Source: Marivivens sp. LCG002 (GTDB taxonomy: Bacteria; Pseudomonadota; Alphaproteobacteria; Rhodobacterales; Rhodobacteraceae). From it: DNA of 64,000 bases. The notes beneath the pieces are model-generated. The model saw only the letters and a program-made list of their open reading frames with translations. It was not told where the DNA came from and searched no databases. Below, in pieces: positions 36,032 to 44,243 of the stretch; position 1 is the stretch's first letter, and the number at the start of each line of letters is the position of its first letter. The position numbers and the translations under genes were made by a program. Where the stretch lies: contig NZ_CP127165.1 of the NCBI RefSeq assembly GCF_030264275.1, positions 2,406,001-2,470,000 of the forward strand, read 5' to 3'.

Positions 36032-36149
36032 GGGCAATCTCCTAAAGCTTCGGCACGCGTCATACCGCGTTAGGCTGTTAGCGTCCATCACCCAAAGCGC
36101 AAAAAACGGCCATGGTTTGCAGGGATTGTGCACGGTCTACGTAATTCGA

Positions 36150-36163
36150 CGTAAACGATTACG
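36150..36163. promoter_or_regulatory. LacI-type operator candidate upstream of the first GH3 gene
   Basis: CGTAAACGATTACG, a near-perfect palindrome centred on CG with one mismatched pair, close to the TGTAAACGTTTACA pattern of sugar-responsive LacI regulators. It lies 95 bp before the GH3 start. No LacI gene is in the window. Confidence 0.5.
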
Positions 36164-36251
36164 GCGACCCTCGACGCCGCTTGGTTCAGGCGCTAACACT
36201 GTGCGCAATTTTCAGGGCGGCGCGCCCGTTTCGACCCATTGGAGGACTGAG

Positions 36252-38708
36252 ATGTCGGTATATCCCGCAACGCCCGAGGCTGACCGTCAGGTCGATCAGC
36301 TGACCCTTGAGGAACAGATCAGCCTTATGGCGGGCAAGGATTTCTGGAACGTCGGTTCCATTGATCGGCTCGGGATCGGCTGTCTTCGGGTGACGGATGG
36401 CCCCAACGGGGCACGCGGGAGCCATTTCGTCGGCGGTGCGCGCTCTGCGGCGTTTCCCGTCGGGATCGCGATCGGGGCGACGTGGAACCCCGAGTTGATC
36501 GAGAAGATCGGCGCGGCGCTTGCGCTCGAGACGCGGGACAAGGGGGCCTCGACCCTTTTGGCTCCGACGATCAACATCCAGCGCGGGCCGCTCAACGGGC
36601 GGAACTTTGAGTGCTATTCCGAGGACCCTATCCTGACCGCCGAACTTGCGATTGCCTATGTGCGCGGACTTCAGGCCAATGGCGTGGCGGCGACGCTCAA
36701 GCATTTTGCCGCGAACGAGAGCGAAATCCGCCGCACGGTGAATTCGTCGGATGTGGACGAGCGGACGCTGCGCGAGCTTTACCTTGTGCCGTTCGAGCGG
36801 GCGATCAAAGAGGCGGGGTCTTGGGCGATCATGTCGTCCTATAACAAGATCAACGGGACCTATGCCGCCGACAACCAATGGCTTTTGACCAAGGTTCTGC
36901 GCGAGGACTGGGGCTTTGAAGGGCTTTCGATGTCGGACTGGTTCGGGCTTCGCTCGACGGTCGAAGGCGCGAATTCGGGCCTGAGCCTTGAAATGCCGGG
37001 GCCTGCGATTTCGCGCGGCGAGAAGCTTTTGAAGGCGGTTCAGGAGGGGCTTGTGCCTGCGGAGCTTGTCCGCGCGGCGGCTTTGAACGTGCTGCGGCTC
37101 CTTGAGCGGACGGGCGATCTTCATAATATGGCCGAGCGGGTCGAGGTCGAGAACGAGCGGGCCAGCACCCGCGCCATCATCCGCGAAGCAGGTGTCCAGT
37201 CCGCCGTTCTTCTCAAGAACGAAGGCGGGGTTCTTCCTGTGGCGCCCGATGCAACGATTGCGATGGTCGGCCCCAATGCCAATGCGCCGCGCGCAATGGG
37301 GGGCGGTTCGGCACAGCTCAACGCCTATCGTCAGGTGTCGGCCTTTGCGGGGATGGTGGAGGCGCTGGGGGAAAACCGCGTCAGCTTTGCCCAAGGCGTG
37401 ACCAACACCCGTTTCCAGCCGAACCTGAACGGCACATTCACCCGCGAATGGTTCACCAATGACAGCCTGAGCGGCGAACCAGTGCTTGTCGATACGCTGG
37501 AGCAGTTCCAATACTTCTTTATGGACGCGCCCGAGGGCATTGATCCGACGAACCATTCGTGCCGCGTGCGCGGAGCGTTCAAGGCCGATCAGGCGGGTAC
37601 ATGGCGCTTCGGGATGAATTGCACCGGCAAGGGTCGTCTGTTCCTCAATGGGGAAGAGGTGATCGAGGCTTGGGACACTTGGGTGCGCGGCTCGACCTTC
37701 TTTGAAGAGGGCTGTGATCCGATCGAGCATGACATCGCGCTTCACGAGGGGGAGGAAGTCGAGGTCACCTTTGAGTTCGCGACCAAGCCGACATTCGATC
37801 TCCACTTCCATGCCTATCAGGTGGGTGTGGACCGCGTTCTTGGCGAAAAGGAAATCGCCGAGGCGGTCGAGCTTGCCGCCGCGGCCGATGTGGCTGTGGT
37901 GTGCGTCGGGCGGTCGGCGGAATGGGACACCGAGGGCTGGGATCTCCCTAATATGACGCTTCCCGGACACCAGAACGCATTGGTCGAAGCGGTTGCGGCA
38001 AAGGCGAAAAAGACCGTGGTGCTTCTCCAGACGGGCGGCCCCGTCGAGATGCCTTGGCTCGATCAGGTCGATGCCGTGCTTCAGTGCTGGTATGCGGGGC
38101 AAGAGGCAGGACATGCGATTGCCGATGTCATCACAGGCGCACGCACGCCGGGCGGGAAGCTGCCGCAGAGTTTCCCTGTGACGCTTGAGGATGCGCCGAC
38201 GTTCAACGGCACGGATGACGGGGTCTATCCCGGTCTCAATGGCCGCGTGGAATATCGCGAAAAGCTCGAAATCGGCTATCGCCACCATGCCAAGACGGGG
38301 ATCAAGCCGCTGTTCCCCTTCGGCTTTGGGCTGAGCTATACCAGCTTTGCGCTTGGCACGCCCGAGGTGGCTGTCGGGGCGGATGGTGTCGGCACGGTCA
38401 AGGTTGCCGTGACCAACACGGGCGACCGCGAGGGGAGCGAGGTTGTCCAGCTCTATGTCGCGCCCAAGGCTGCGCCCGTGGATCGCCCGATTGCAGAGCT
38501 CAAGGCCTTCAAAAAGGTGATCCTTGCGGCGGGCGCTTCTGCTCAGGCCGAGATGTCCCTCAAGCCGCGTGATTTTGCCTATTTCGATGTCGAAGGCCAG
38601 AAGTGGGTCGTCGCCGAAGGGGACTATGAGCTTTGGATCGGCACATCGGCCGAGGATATCACCGCCCGCGCAACGGTGCAGATCGCAGCACAAGAGCTGG
38701 CGGTGTGA
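36252..38708 (+). CDS. Glycoside hydrolase family 3 beta-glycosidase with PA14 insert
   Basis: 818 aa from the ATG at 36252 (GGAGG six bases before). The GH3 N-terminal barrel has RVTDGPNGARG, KHFAANESE at 150-158 and the nucleophile Asp229 in GLSMSDWFG. The GH3 C-terminal sandwich is interrupted by a PA14 module (about 400-540, including GTWRFGMNCTGKGRLFLNG). A fibronectin III-like end domain (TGDREGSEVVQLYV) closes it. No signal peptide, so cytoplasmic. Barrel–PA14–Fn3 enzymes are typically beta-glucosidases or beta-xylosidases acting on oligosaccharides. A LacI-type operator candidate precedes it. The substrate is not readable. Confidence 0.9.
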   Translation: MSVYPATPEADRQVDQLTLEEQISLMAGKDFWNVGSIDRLGIGCLRVTDGPNGARGSHFVGGARSAAFPVGIAIGATWNPELIEKIGAALALETRDKGASTLLAPTINIQRGPLNGRNFECYSEDPILTAELAIAYVRGLQANGVAATLKHFAANESEIRRTVNSSDVDERTLRELYLVPFERAIKEAGSWAIMSSYNKINGTYAADNQWLLTKVLREDWGFEGLSMSDWFGLRSTVEGANSGLSLEMPGPAISRGEKLLKAVQEGLVPAELVRAAALNVLRLLERTGDLHNMAERVEVENERASTRAIIREAGVQSAVLLKNEGGVLPVAPDATIAMVGPNANAPRAMGGGSAQLNAYRQVSAFAGMVEALGENRVSFAQGVTNTRFQPNLNGTFTREWFTNDSLSGEPVLVDTLEQFQYFFMDAPEGIDPTNHSCRVRGAFKADQAGTWRFGMNCTGKGRLFLNGEEVIEAWDTWVRGSTFFEEGCDPIEHDIALHEGEEVEVTFEFATKPTFDLHFHAYQVGVDRVLGEKEIAEAVELAAAADVAVVCVGRSAEWDTEGWDLPNMTLPGHQNALVEAVAAKAKKTVVLLQTGGPVEMPWLDQVDAVLQCWYAGQEAGHAIADVITGARTPGGKLPQSFPVTLEDAPTFNGTDDGVYPGLNGRVEYREKLEIGYRHHAKTGIKPLFPFGFGLSYTSFALGTPEVAVGADGVGTVKVAVTNTGDREGSEVVQLYVAPKAAPVDRPIAELKAFKKVILAAGASAQAEMSLKPRDFAYFDVEGQKWVVAEGDYELWIGTSAEDITARATVQIAAQELAV

Positions 38709-38726
38709 CCCGACCGACACGGCAAG

Positions 38727-38756
38727 AAAAAGCCCCGCTCTTTGGCGGGGCTTTTT
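38727..38756. terminator. Bidirectional terminator between two convergent GH3 genes
   Basis: Perfect 12-bp stem AAAAAGCCCCGC / GCGGGGCTTTTT. Confidence 0.9.
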
Positions 38757-38759
38757 GTT

Positions 38760-40451
38760 TCAAAGCACGGCGTCCTCTTGCCCGCAGAAGGGATCAACAG
38801 GGCTTGCCCGATTGAAGGGCCGATCCCCCATCATGCAATCGAGCGCCGCCTTTTGCATCTCATCCGAGGTACAATAGGCGTTGATGACCGCAGGCATGCG
38901 CGGGGCGTCATAGAGGTAATAGGGGAAGCCGAAGGAGACGAGCGCGGTCGGGGTCGCGGGCCAACTGCGCTTCATCGAGAAGCGGAAATCGCCCATGAGC
39001 CGCGCCCAATCAAGGAAGATGTGGCTTCGGGTCAGGAGCGTTTCTTCGGCCATCACATAAAGCACAAGGTCGAAGGTCTCGGGCGCGTAGGGCGTGCCTT
39101 TTTCATAGACCGTCACGTCGAAGCCGCGGGCACGCATCATATCGGGGAGTGCCAGCGGGATCGGCTGGGGATGGATCGGCGAGGCAATGCCCGTGGTCAA
39201 GATCAGCACCCGCTTGTGGCTTTCGGGCGTGATCGGGAAGAGGTCGTTCACATCCTTGACCAAGGTGGGCGCACGGGCAAAGGCCTCGTCCGCGATGGCG
39301 AGGGACTCTGGCGTTGCCAGAGCCTTGAGCCGTTCGGCAACAGGCTTGCGTTCGGCGCGGTGCAGCTTGAGCGCGGCCTTGAGACCGAGGACACGGATCA
39401 GGGCGTCGTTGATGCGGTCGTGGCTGAGGCTCCCGTCGGCAAGGGCGGCTTTGATCGCTTCGATATCGGCGAGCATATCGCCCGTGAAAAGCACGATGTC
39501 ACAGCCTGCGCGGAGCATCTGGACCTTGGCGTCGCGGGGGTCCATCACCGACGTTGCCCCTGCCATTTCTGAAGCGTCCGAAATGATGAGACCGTTGAAG
39601 CCGAGCTCTTCGCGGAGAAGCTTTTGCGTCAGAATGGGCGAGAGGGAGGCAGGGCAATAGGCCTCTTCCAAACTTGCATCGGGTTTGACCGCGCGCACAT
39701 AGGCGGGCAGCGCGATATGCGCGGACATCACCGAGAGAACGCCGCGGTCGATGCCGTCGCGGTAGAGCCGCCCGAAGGTGGCGTTCCAGTCCTCGACCGA
39801 GAGCGGATTGACGGTGGTGACGAGATGCTGATCGCGGTCGTCGTAGCCTTCTCCCGGCCAATGCTTGAGACAGGCGGCGATACCTTTGTCCTGAAGCACG
39901 TCGACTTGGGTCATAGCGTGACGGGCGATGCGGTCGGGGTCCGAGCCGAACCCGCGCGTGGCGACGATGGCCGAACGGAAGGCGGCGTTGATGTCCACGA
40001 CGGGCGTAAAGGACCAGTTGGCACCCACGGCCAATGCCTCGTCCGCGAGGACGCCATAAACGCGGCGGGTGAGGTCGGTGTCATCAACGGCGGCAAGCGC
40101 GAGAGGGTTCGGAACCTGTGCGCCGAAGGTGAAGGACATCCGCGAGCCTTCGAGATCGGCAGAAACGAACATCGGGATATCGGCCTGATCCTGAAGCGTG
40201 TCGAGAAGGGTCATTTCCTCTTCTGCGGAGGAGGCGAAGAAACGGGTGACACCGCCCGGACGCAGACGCTTGATCTCGTCGGCCCAGAGGTGGGCGGGAC
40301 CATGAAGCCCGATGATGAAAAGCTGTGCTAATTTGACATCAAGATCGGATTGAAGGCTTGAATATGTGTTTTTGACCCATTCAAGCGAGGCAGCGTTAAG
40401 ATGGAACGGAGCCTTGGACAAATGGTCCATCGGGGGAAAATCGGGTGTCAT
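38760..40451 (-). CDS. Glycoside hydrolase family 3, NagZ-like beta-N-acetylhexosaminidase
   Basis: 563 aa, GAGGAT before the ATG. The barrel shows KHWPGEGYDDRDQH at 196-209: the Asp207/His209 pair matching the NagZ acid/base dyad is kept, but the usual PGHG is PGEG. The nucleophile Asp292 is in IISDASEM. About 190 residues follow the barrel as an extra alpha/beta domain. No signal peptide. NagZ proper recycles muropeptides; the length, altered motif and location 61 bases after two SDR genes suggest instead a catabolic hexosaminidase or other beta-glycosidase. It may be co-transcribed with the SDR pair. Confidence 0.82.
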   Translation of the reverse strand: MTPDFPPMDHLSKAPFHLNAASLEWVKNTYSSLQSDLDVKLAQLFIIGLHGPAHLWADEIKRLRPGGVTRFFASSAEEEMTLLDTLQDQADIPMFVSADLEGSRMSFTFGAQVPNPLALAAVDDTDLTRRVYGVLADEALAVGANWSFTPVVDINAAFRSAIVATRGFGSDPDRIARHAMTQVDVLQDKGIAACLKHWPGEGYDDRDQHLVTTVNPLSVEDWNATFGRLYRDGIDRGVLSVMSAHIALPAYVRAVKPDASLEEAYCPASLSPILTQKLLREELGFNGLIISDASEMAGATSVMDPRDAKVQMLRAGCDIVLFTGDMLADIEAIKAALADGSLSHDRINDALIRVLGLKAALKLHRAERKPVAERLKALATPESLAIADEAFARAPTLVKDVNDLFPITPESHKRVLILTTGIASPIHPQPIPLALPDMMRARGFDVTVYEKGTPYAPETFDLVLYVMAEETLLTRSHIFLDWARLMGDFRFSMKRSWPATPTALVSFGFPYYLYDAPRMPAVINAYCTSDEMQKAALDCMMGDRPFNRASPVDPFCGQEDAVL

Positions 40452-40512
40452 ATTATCCTCTTTCCAAGAGCGGCCTGATGACCGCTCCTGTTCTATTGCA
40501 CGAAGCTTAGGC

Positions 40513-41265
40513 TCAAACGCGGAGCGCGGGAAGCCCTACGCCCGTGCTTTCGAAACCACCGTCGCTGGCGATGATCTGGCCCGTGACATAGGAGGCTTTG
40601 TCCGAGCAGAGGAAGCAGATCACATCGGCAATCTCGCGTTCGGTGCCATAGCGGTTGAGCGGGATAGCGTCGTGATAGGCCGCGATGATCTCGGGGCTGT
40701 GGACCGCAATCGAGAGCTTGGTTTTGACGGGACCCGGACAGACGCAATTCGCGCGGATGCCGTATTCGCCAAGCTCGGCGGCCTGTTGTTTGGTGAGTTG
40801 GATCACGGCGGCCTTGGAGGTGCCATAGGCCACACGAAGGGTCGAGGCACGCAGGCCCGAAATGGACCCGATGTTCACGATCGCGCCTTTGGTGTCCTTG
40901 AGCGCAGGCGTGGCCGCTTGGGACACGAGGAAGACGCCATCGAGGTTGGTGTCCATGATGCGGCGCCAACGCTCGAAGGTGGTGCCTTCGATGGGGCCGA
41001 AATCGGCTACGCCCGCGTTGTTCACCACAGCGTCGATGCGACCGAATTCGGCGAGGACGGCGGCGATCATCGCCTCCACCTGCTCGGGGATCGAGACGTC
41101 GCAGATGAAGGGCTTGGCCTCTGAGAGACCCGCGGCGGCGGCATGAAGCTCGTCCGCGTCGCGGTCGATCATGGCGACCTTCCAGCCCTCTTCAATGAAA
41201 ATCTTGGTGGCGGAGAGGCCGATGCCACGGGCCGCGCCTGTGACGAGTGCTACTTTTTGGGTCAT
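40513..41265 (-). CDS. SDR-family NAD(P)-dependent oxidoreductase
   Basis: 250 aa classical SDR. Cofactor loop TGAARGIG (9-16), VNNAGVADFG, catalytic Ser in NIGSISG and YGTSKAAVIQLTK (Tyr/Lys), and the C-terminal GQIIASDGGFEST. GAGGAT precedes the ATG; it lies 12 bases after the neighbouring SDR gene. Probably a sugar or sugar-acid dehydrogenase under the GntR-type operator at 42174. The substrate is not identifiable. Confidence 0.88.
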   Translation of the reverse strand: MTQKVALVTGAARGIGLSATKIFIEEGWKVAMIDRDADELHAAAAGLSEAKPFICDVSIPEQVEAMIAAVLAEFGRIDAVVNNAGVADFGPIEGTTFERWRRIMDTNLDGVFLVSQAATPALKDTKGAIVNIGSISGLRASTLRVAYGTSKAAVIQLTKQQAAELGEYGIRANCVCPGPVKTKLSIAVHSPEIIAAYHDAIPLNRYGTEREIADVICFLCSDKASYVTGQIIASDGGFESTGVGLPALRV

Positions 41266-41277
41266 GAAATCCTCGGG

Positions 41278-42024
41278 TTAATAGGTGGCTCTGCCGCCCG
41301 AGAGGTCAAAGACCGCCCCAGTGGCAAAGGAATTCGCTTTGGTGCACAGCCAAGTGATCATCTCGGCGGCCTCGTCGGTTTCAAGGAACCGTGCGCGGGG
41401 GATTTTCGAGAGCATGAAGTCGATATGCTCTTGGCTCATCTGGTCGAAAATGGCGGTTCGGGCAGCGGCAGGGGTCACGCAGTTGACCGCGATGTCCTGA
41501 CCCGCGTGCTCTTTTCCGAGCGACTTGGTGAGGGCGATGACGCCTGCTTTGGACGCGGAGTAAGGGCCTGCGCCCGGATTGCCTTCTTTACCTGCGACGG
41601 AGGCGATGTTGACGACACGGCCATAGCCGCCGTTCACCATATGCGGCAGGATCGCCTTGCAGGTGTTGAAGATGCCCGTGAGGTTGATGTCGATGATCGC
41701 TTGCCAATCCTCGGCGGGATAATCGGTGATCTTGTGGTTGGGGCCTGCGATGCCTGCGCTGGCGACGAGAACGTCGATGCGGCCAAGCTCGGACGCGGTG
41801 CGGTTCGCCGTGGCGGTGACTTGGGCCAGATCGCGCACATCAAGGGCATAAGCAAAGGCGTCGGGGCCCAGCGCGGCGGCGGTCCGTTCAGCCAGAGCGG
41901 CGTCACGGTCCCAGATCGCGACTTTGGCCCCAGAGGCGAGCATACGTTCGGCAACGGCGCGTCCGATCCCTTGGGCACCGCCCGTGATAACGGCGACTTG
42001 GCCGTTCAGATCGTAGACATTCAT
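41278..42024 (-). CDS. SDR-family NAD(P)-dependent oxidoreductase
   Basis: 248 aa. TGGAQGIG cofactor loop (15-22), VASAGIAGPN in place of NNAG, catalytic NIASVAGKEGNPGAGPYSASK with Tyr/Lys, and the ending ATGAVFDLSGGRATY. GAGGGGGAG lies upstream. First gene of a leftward unit whose divergent promoter carries a TGGTATACCA site, so it likely belongs to the local GntR regulon. Resembles 3-oxoacyl-ACP-reductase-like sugar dehydrogenases; the substrate is unknown. Confidence 0.88.
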   Translation of the reverse strand: MNVYDLNGQVAVITGGAQGIGRAVAERMLASGAKVAIWDRDAALAERTAAALGPDAFAYALDVRDLAQVTATANRTASELGRIDVLVASAGIAGPNHKITDYPAEDWQAIIDINLTGIFNTCKAILPHMVNGGYGRVVNIASVAGKEGNPGAGPYSASKAGVIALTKSLGKEHAGQDIAVNCVTPAAARTAIFDQMSQEHIDFMLSKIPRARFLETDEAAEMITWLCTKANSFATGAVFDLSGGRATY

Positions 42025-42173
42025 CGTGTTCTCCCCCTCAGGACACCGTGCAGCCTAGGGGCGCGAGACGCGGGAAAAAATCAAGCTCTCCTAAGCACTT
42101 CTGCAATCGTGCCTAAAGAAACTCCTGCCCTTGCTCTTGCGCCTTTGGTCAAGCCGTGTAGGTTTCACGCCAG

Positions 42174-42185
42174 ATGGTATACCAA
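42174..42185. promoter_or_regulatory. GntR-type operator site 1 (TGGTATACCA core)
   Basis: Core at 42175-42184 in the divergent gap between the SDR pair and the hydroxyacid dehydrogenase, 75 bp before the latter's ATG. Confidence 0.75.
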
Positions 42186-42259
42186 ATTTGACTCGGCACA
42201 ATGGCGATAATCGCCTATGGATGACGAGCAAGCCCACTGCGAACCTTGGAGGCGTTACT

Positions 42260-43198
42260 ATGTCCGCGACCCTTGCCATCGGCTCTTATGCCGAAAACGA
42301 TCTCAGCGCTCTTAGGGCGGAATTCGATCCCGTCTTTATCGCGGGGCCTGCCGATCTTGTGGGGCTTTCCGAAGCGGTCCGCAAAGGGATCAAGGCCGTG
42401 ACCTATAAGGGACATGCCCCCTTTGGCGCGGCAGAGATGGATTTGCTCCCGAACCTCGGGATCGTTGCGAATTTCGGTGTGGGTTATGATGCGATCGACG
42501 TGACTGCAGCCGATGCACGCGGGATCAAGGTCACGAATACGCCTGACGTCCTGAATGACGATGTGGCCGATCTTGCTGTTGCGATGCTCCTCATGCAGAT
42601 GCGCGAGATGGAACATGCCTCGGCTTGGGCGCGGTCGGGGAACTGGAAATCCAAGGGGGAATACCGCCTGAACCGAAAAGCCTCGGGGAGCACGGTCGGC
42701 ATCGTCGGGCTTGGCCGTATAGGGCGCGAGATTGCGGATCGACTGGCGGCCTTCAAGATGGACCTGCACTATTACGCCCGCAGCGAAAAAGAGACGCCGG
42801 GTTGGACATATCACTCTGATCCTGTCGCGCTTGCAAAGGCGGTTGATGTGCTCGTCATCGCTCTGGTCGGCGGGGCGAGCACCGAGAAGTTCGTCACCAA
42901 AGAGATGATCGAAGCGCTTGGTCCGCGCGGGGTCATCGTGAATATTTCGCGCGGCACGACCATTGATGAAGCCGCGCTTCTCGATGCGCTCGAGCAAGGC
43001 AAGATCGCGGGGGCGGCGCTTGATGTGTTCCTGAACGAGCCGAACATCGACCCGCGGTTCTATGAGCTTCCCAACGTTGTGATCCAGCCGCACCAAGGTT
43101 CGGGCACCGTGGAAACCCGCGCCGCTATGGGTCAGCTTCAGCGGGACAATGTGGCGGCCTTCCACGCGGGCAAGCCGCTTTTGACGGCGGTCAACTAA
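42260..43198 (+). CDS. D-2-hydroxyacid dehydrogenase family protein (glyoxylate/hydroxypyruvate reductase-like)
   Basis: 312 aa from the ATG at 42260 with TTGGAGG before it. NAD(P) motif VGIVGLGRIGREIADRL near 147-163, the substrate loop GVGYDAIDV, the catalytic Arg in VNISRGTTIDE, Glu in FLNEPNIDPRF and His in VIQPHQGSGTVET. It reversibly reduces 2-keto acids such as glyoxylate or hydroxypyruvate. The GntR-type operator and the glycolate-oxidase-like gene nearby fit a role in handling C2/C3 end products of sugar-acid breakdown. Confidence 0.88.
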   Translation: MSATLAIGSYAENDLSALRAEFDPVFIAGPADLVGLSEAVRKGIKAVTYKGHAPFGAAEMDLLPNLGIVANFGVGYDAIDVTAADARGIKVTNTPDVLNDDVADLAVAMLLMQMREMEHASAWARSGNWKSKGEYRLNRKASGSTVGIVGLGRIGREIADRLAAFKMDLHYYARSEKETPGWTYHSDPVALAKAVDVLVIALVGGASTEKFVTKEMIEALGPRGVIVNISRGTTIDEAALLDALEQGKIAGAALDVFLNEPNIDPRFYELPNVVIQPHQGSGTVETRAAMGQLQRDNVAAFHAGKPLLTAVN

Positions 43199-43214
43199 GA
43201 CACCGACCCAAAAG

Positions 43215-43242
43215 AAAAGCCCCCGATGTCGGGGGCTTTTTT
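43215..43242. terminator. Bidirectional terminator
   Basis: Perfect 12-bp stem AAAAGCCCCCGA / TCGGGGGCTTTT between convergent genes, with T6 on the + side. Confidence 0.92.
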
Positions 43243-43243
43243 A

Positions 43244-44212
43244 TCAGGCTTGGGGTTTGTCGTCTTCGAGGTAGTAACGGATGTTGTCCTCGAAGCTTTC
43301 GTCCGCCGTGAGACCGAGCTTGAGCGCCTTTTCGGGGCGAAGATCGAAGCGCCAGCCTTTGACGATTTCCTTGATCTCGGGCTGCGCGTCCCAGCGGATC
43401 AGCTTGGCCGGCTCGGGGCCTGCGACGGCGGTCATCGCGTCGACAAGCTGACGGATCGACCACATGCGACCCGGCATCATCATGCAGCGGTTCATGCCCA
43501 GATCTTCGGCGGGGATCTCTGCGGCTTTGATCAGGTTCTCGACGCATTTGCGCGGCGAGAGGTAATAGTGGAGGTAATCGTCGTCCACGGGACAAACGGC
43601 CTCTTGGCCGTTAAGCGGCTCGCGCAGGATCGAGGACATAAAGGACGAGGCCGCACGGTTGGGCTTGCCCGGACGGACGGAAATCGTCGGGAGACGGAAG
43701 CCGCGCCCATCCACAAAGCCCTTGCGCGAGAAGTCGTTGATGAGCAATTCGCCGATGGCCTTTTGCGCGCCGTACGAGGTCTGGGGGTTGAGGAACGTGT
43801 GGTCGATGATCGGATCGGGGACCTCGCCGCCATAGACCGCGATGGACGAGGTAAAGACGACGACGGGCTTGGTTCCAAGCTCGCGGCAGCGGTTGAGCAC
43901 ATTGAGGGTGCCCATCATGTTGATCGCATAGCCCGCGTCGAAATCCTGTTCCGCATGGGCCGAGACGATGGCGGCCAGAAGGTAGATGACGTTGGTCTCT
44001 GCCGTCACAGCCTTGGCCACGGATGCGGCGTCCGAGATGTCACAAGTCGTGGTCTCGATCGCAAAAGGCGCACCCTCGATCATCGCGGGATCGACGACAT
44101 CGGCGAGGGTGATTTTGGAAATCGCCTGACCGCGCAGGGTGCCGCGTTCGGTCAATTTGCGGGCCAGTTTCTGGCCGACGACACCGCCGCCGCCGATGAT
44201 GAGAATATTCAT
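43244..44212 (-). CDS. denD: NAD-dependent epimerase/dehydrogenase, D-erythronate dehydrogenase-like
   Basis: 322 aa extended SDR. NILIIGGGGVVGQKLARKL with the glycine-rich loop, VVVFTSSIAVYGG, TSYGAQKAIGELLINDFSRK (Tyr/Lys), and RPGKPNRAASSF. The opening and the TLADVVDP strand match D-erythronate dehydrogenases (DenD), which oxidise D-erythronate to 2-keto-D-erythronate. None of the usual partners (OtnK, OtnI, OtnC) is in the window, so a related C4-C6 acid is possible. Third gene of idnD-like–FAD oxidase–denD. Confidence 0.7.
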   Translation of the reverse strand: MNILIIGGGGVVGQKLARKLTERGTLRGQAISKITLADVVDPAMIEGAPFAIETTTCDISDAASVAKAVTAETNVIYLLAAIVSAHAEQDFDAGYAINMMGTLNVLNRCRELGTKPVVVFTSSIAVYGGEVPDPIIDHTFLNPQTSYGAQKAIGELLINDFSRKGFVDGRGFRLPTISVRPGKPNRAASSFMSSILREPLNGQEAVCPVDDDYLHYYLSPRKCVENLIKAAEIPAEDLGMNRCMMMPGRMWSIRQLVDAMTAVAGPEPAKLIRWDAQPEIKEIVKGWRFDLRPEKALKLGLTADESFEDNIRYYLEDDKPQA

Positions 44213-44243
44213 GTGGTCCTCCTGACGCGGAACGCGTCTCCTC

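Noticed and set aside
36186-38720. 844-codon open frame opposite the GH3 gene
   Set aside because: Arg/His/Leu-rich, no motif, no ribosome site. The + strand carries a clear GH3–PA14–Fn3 protein.
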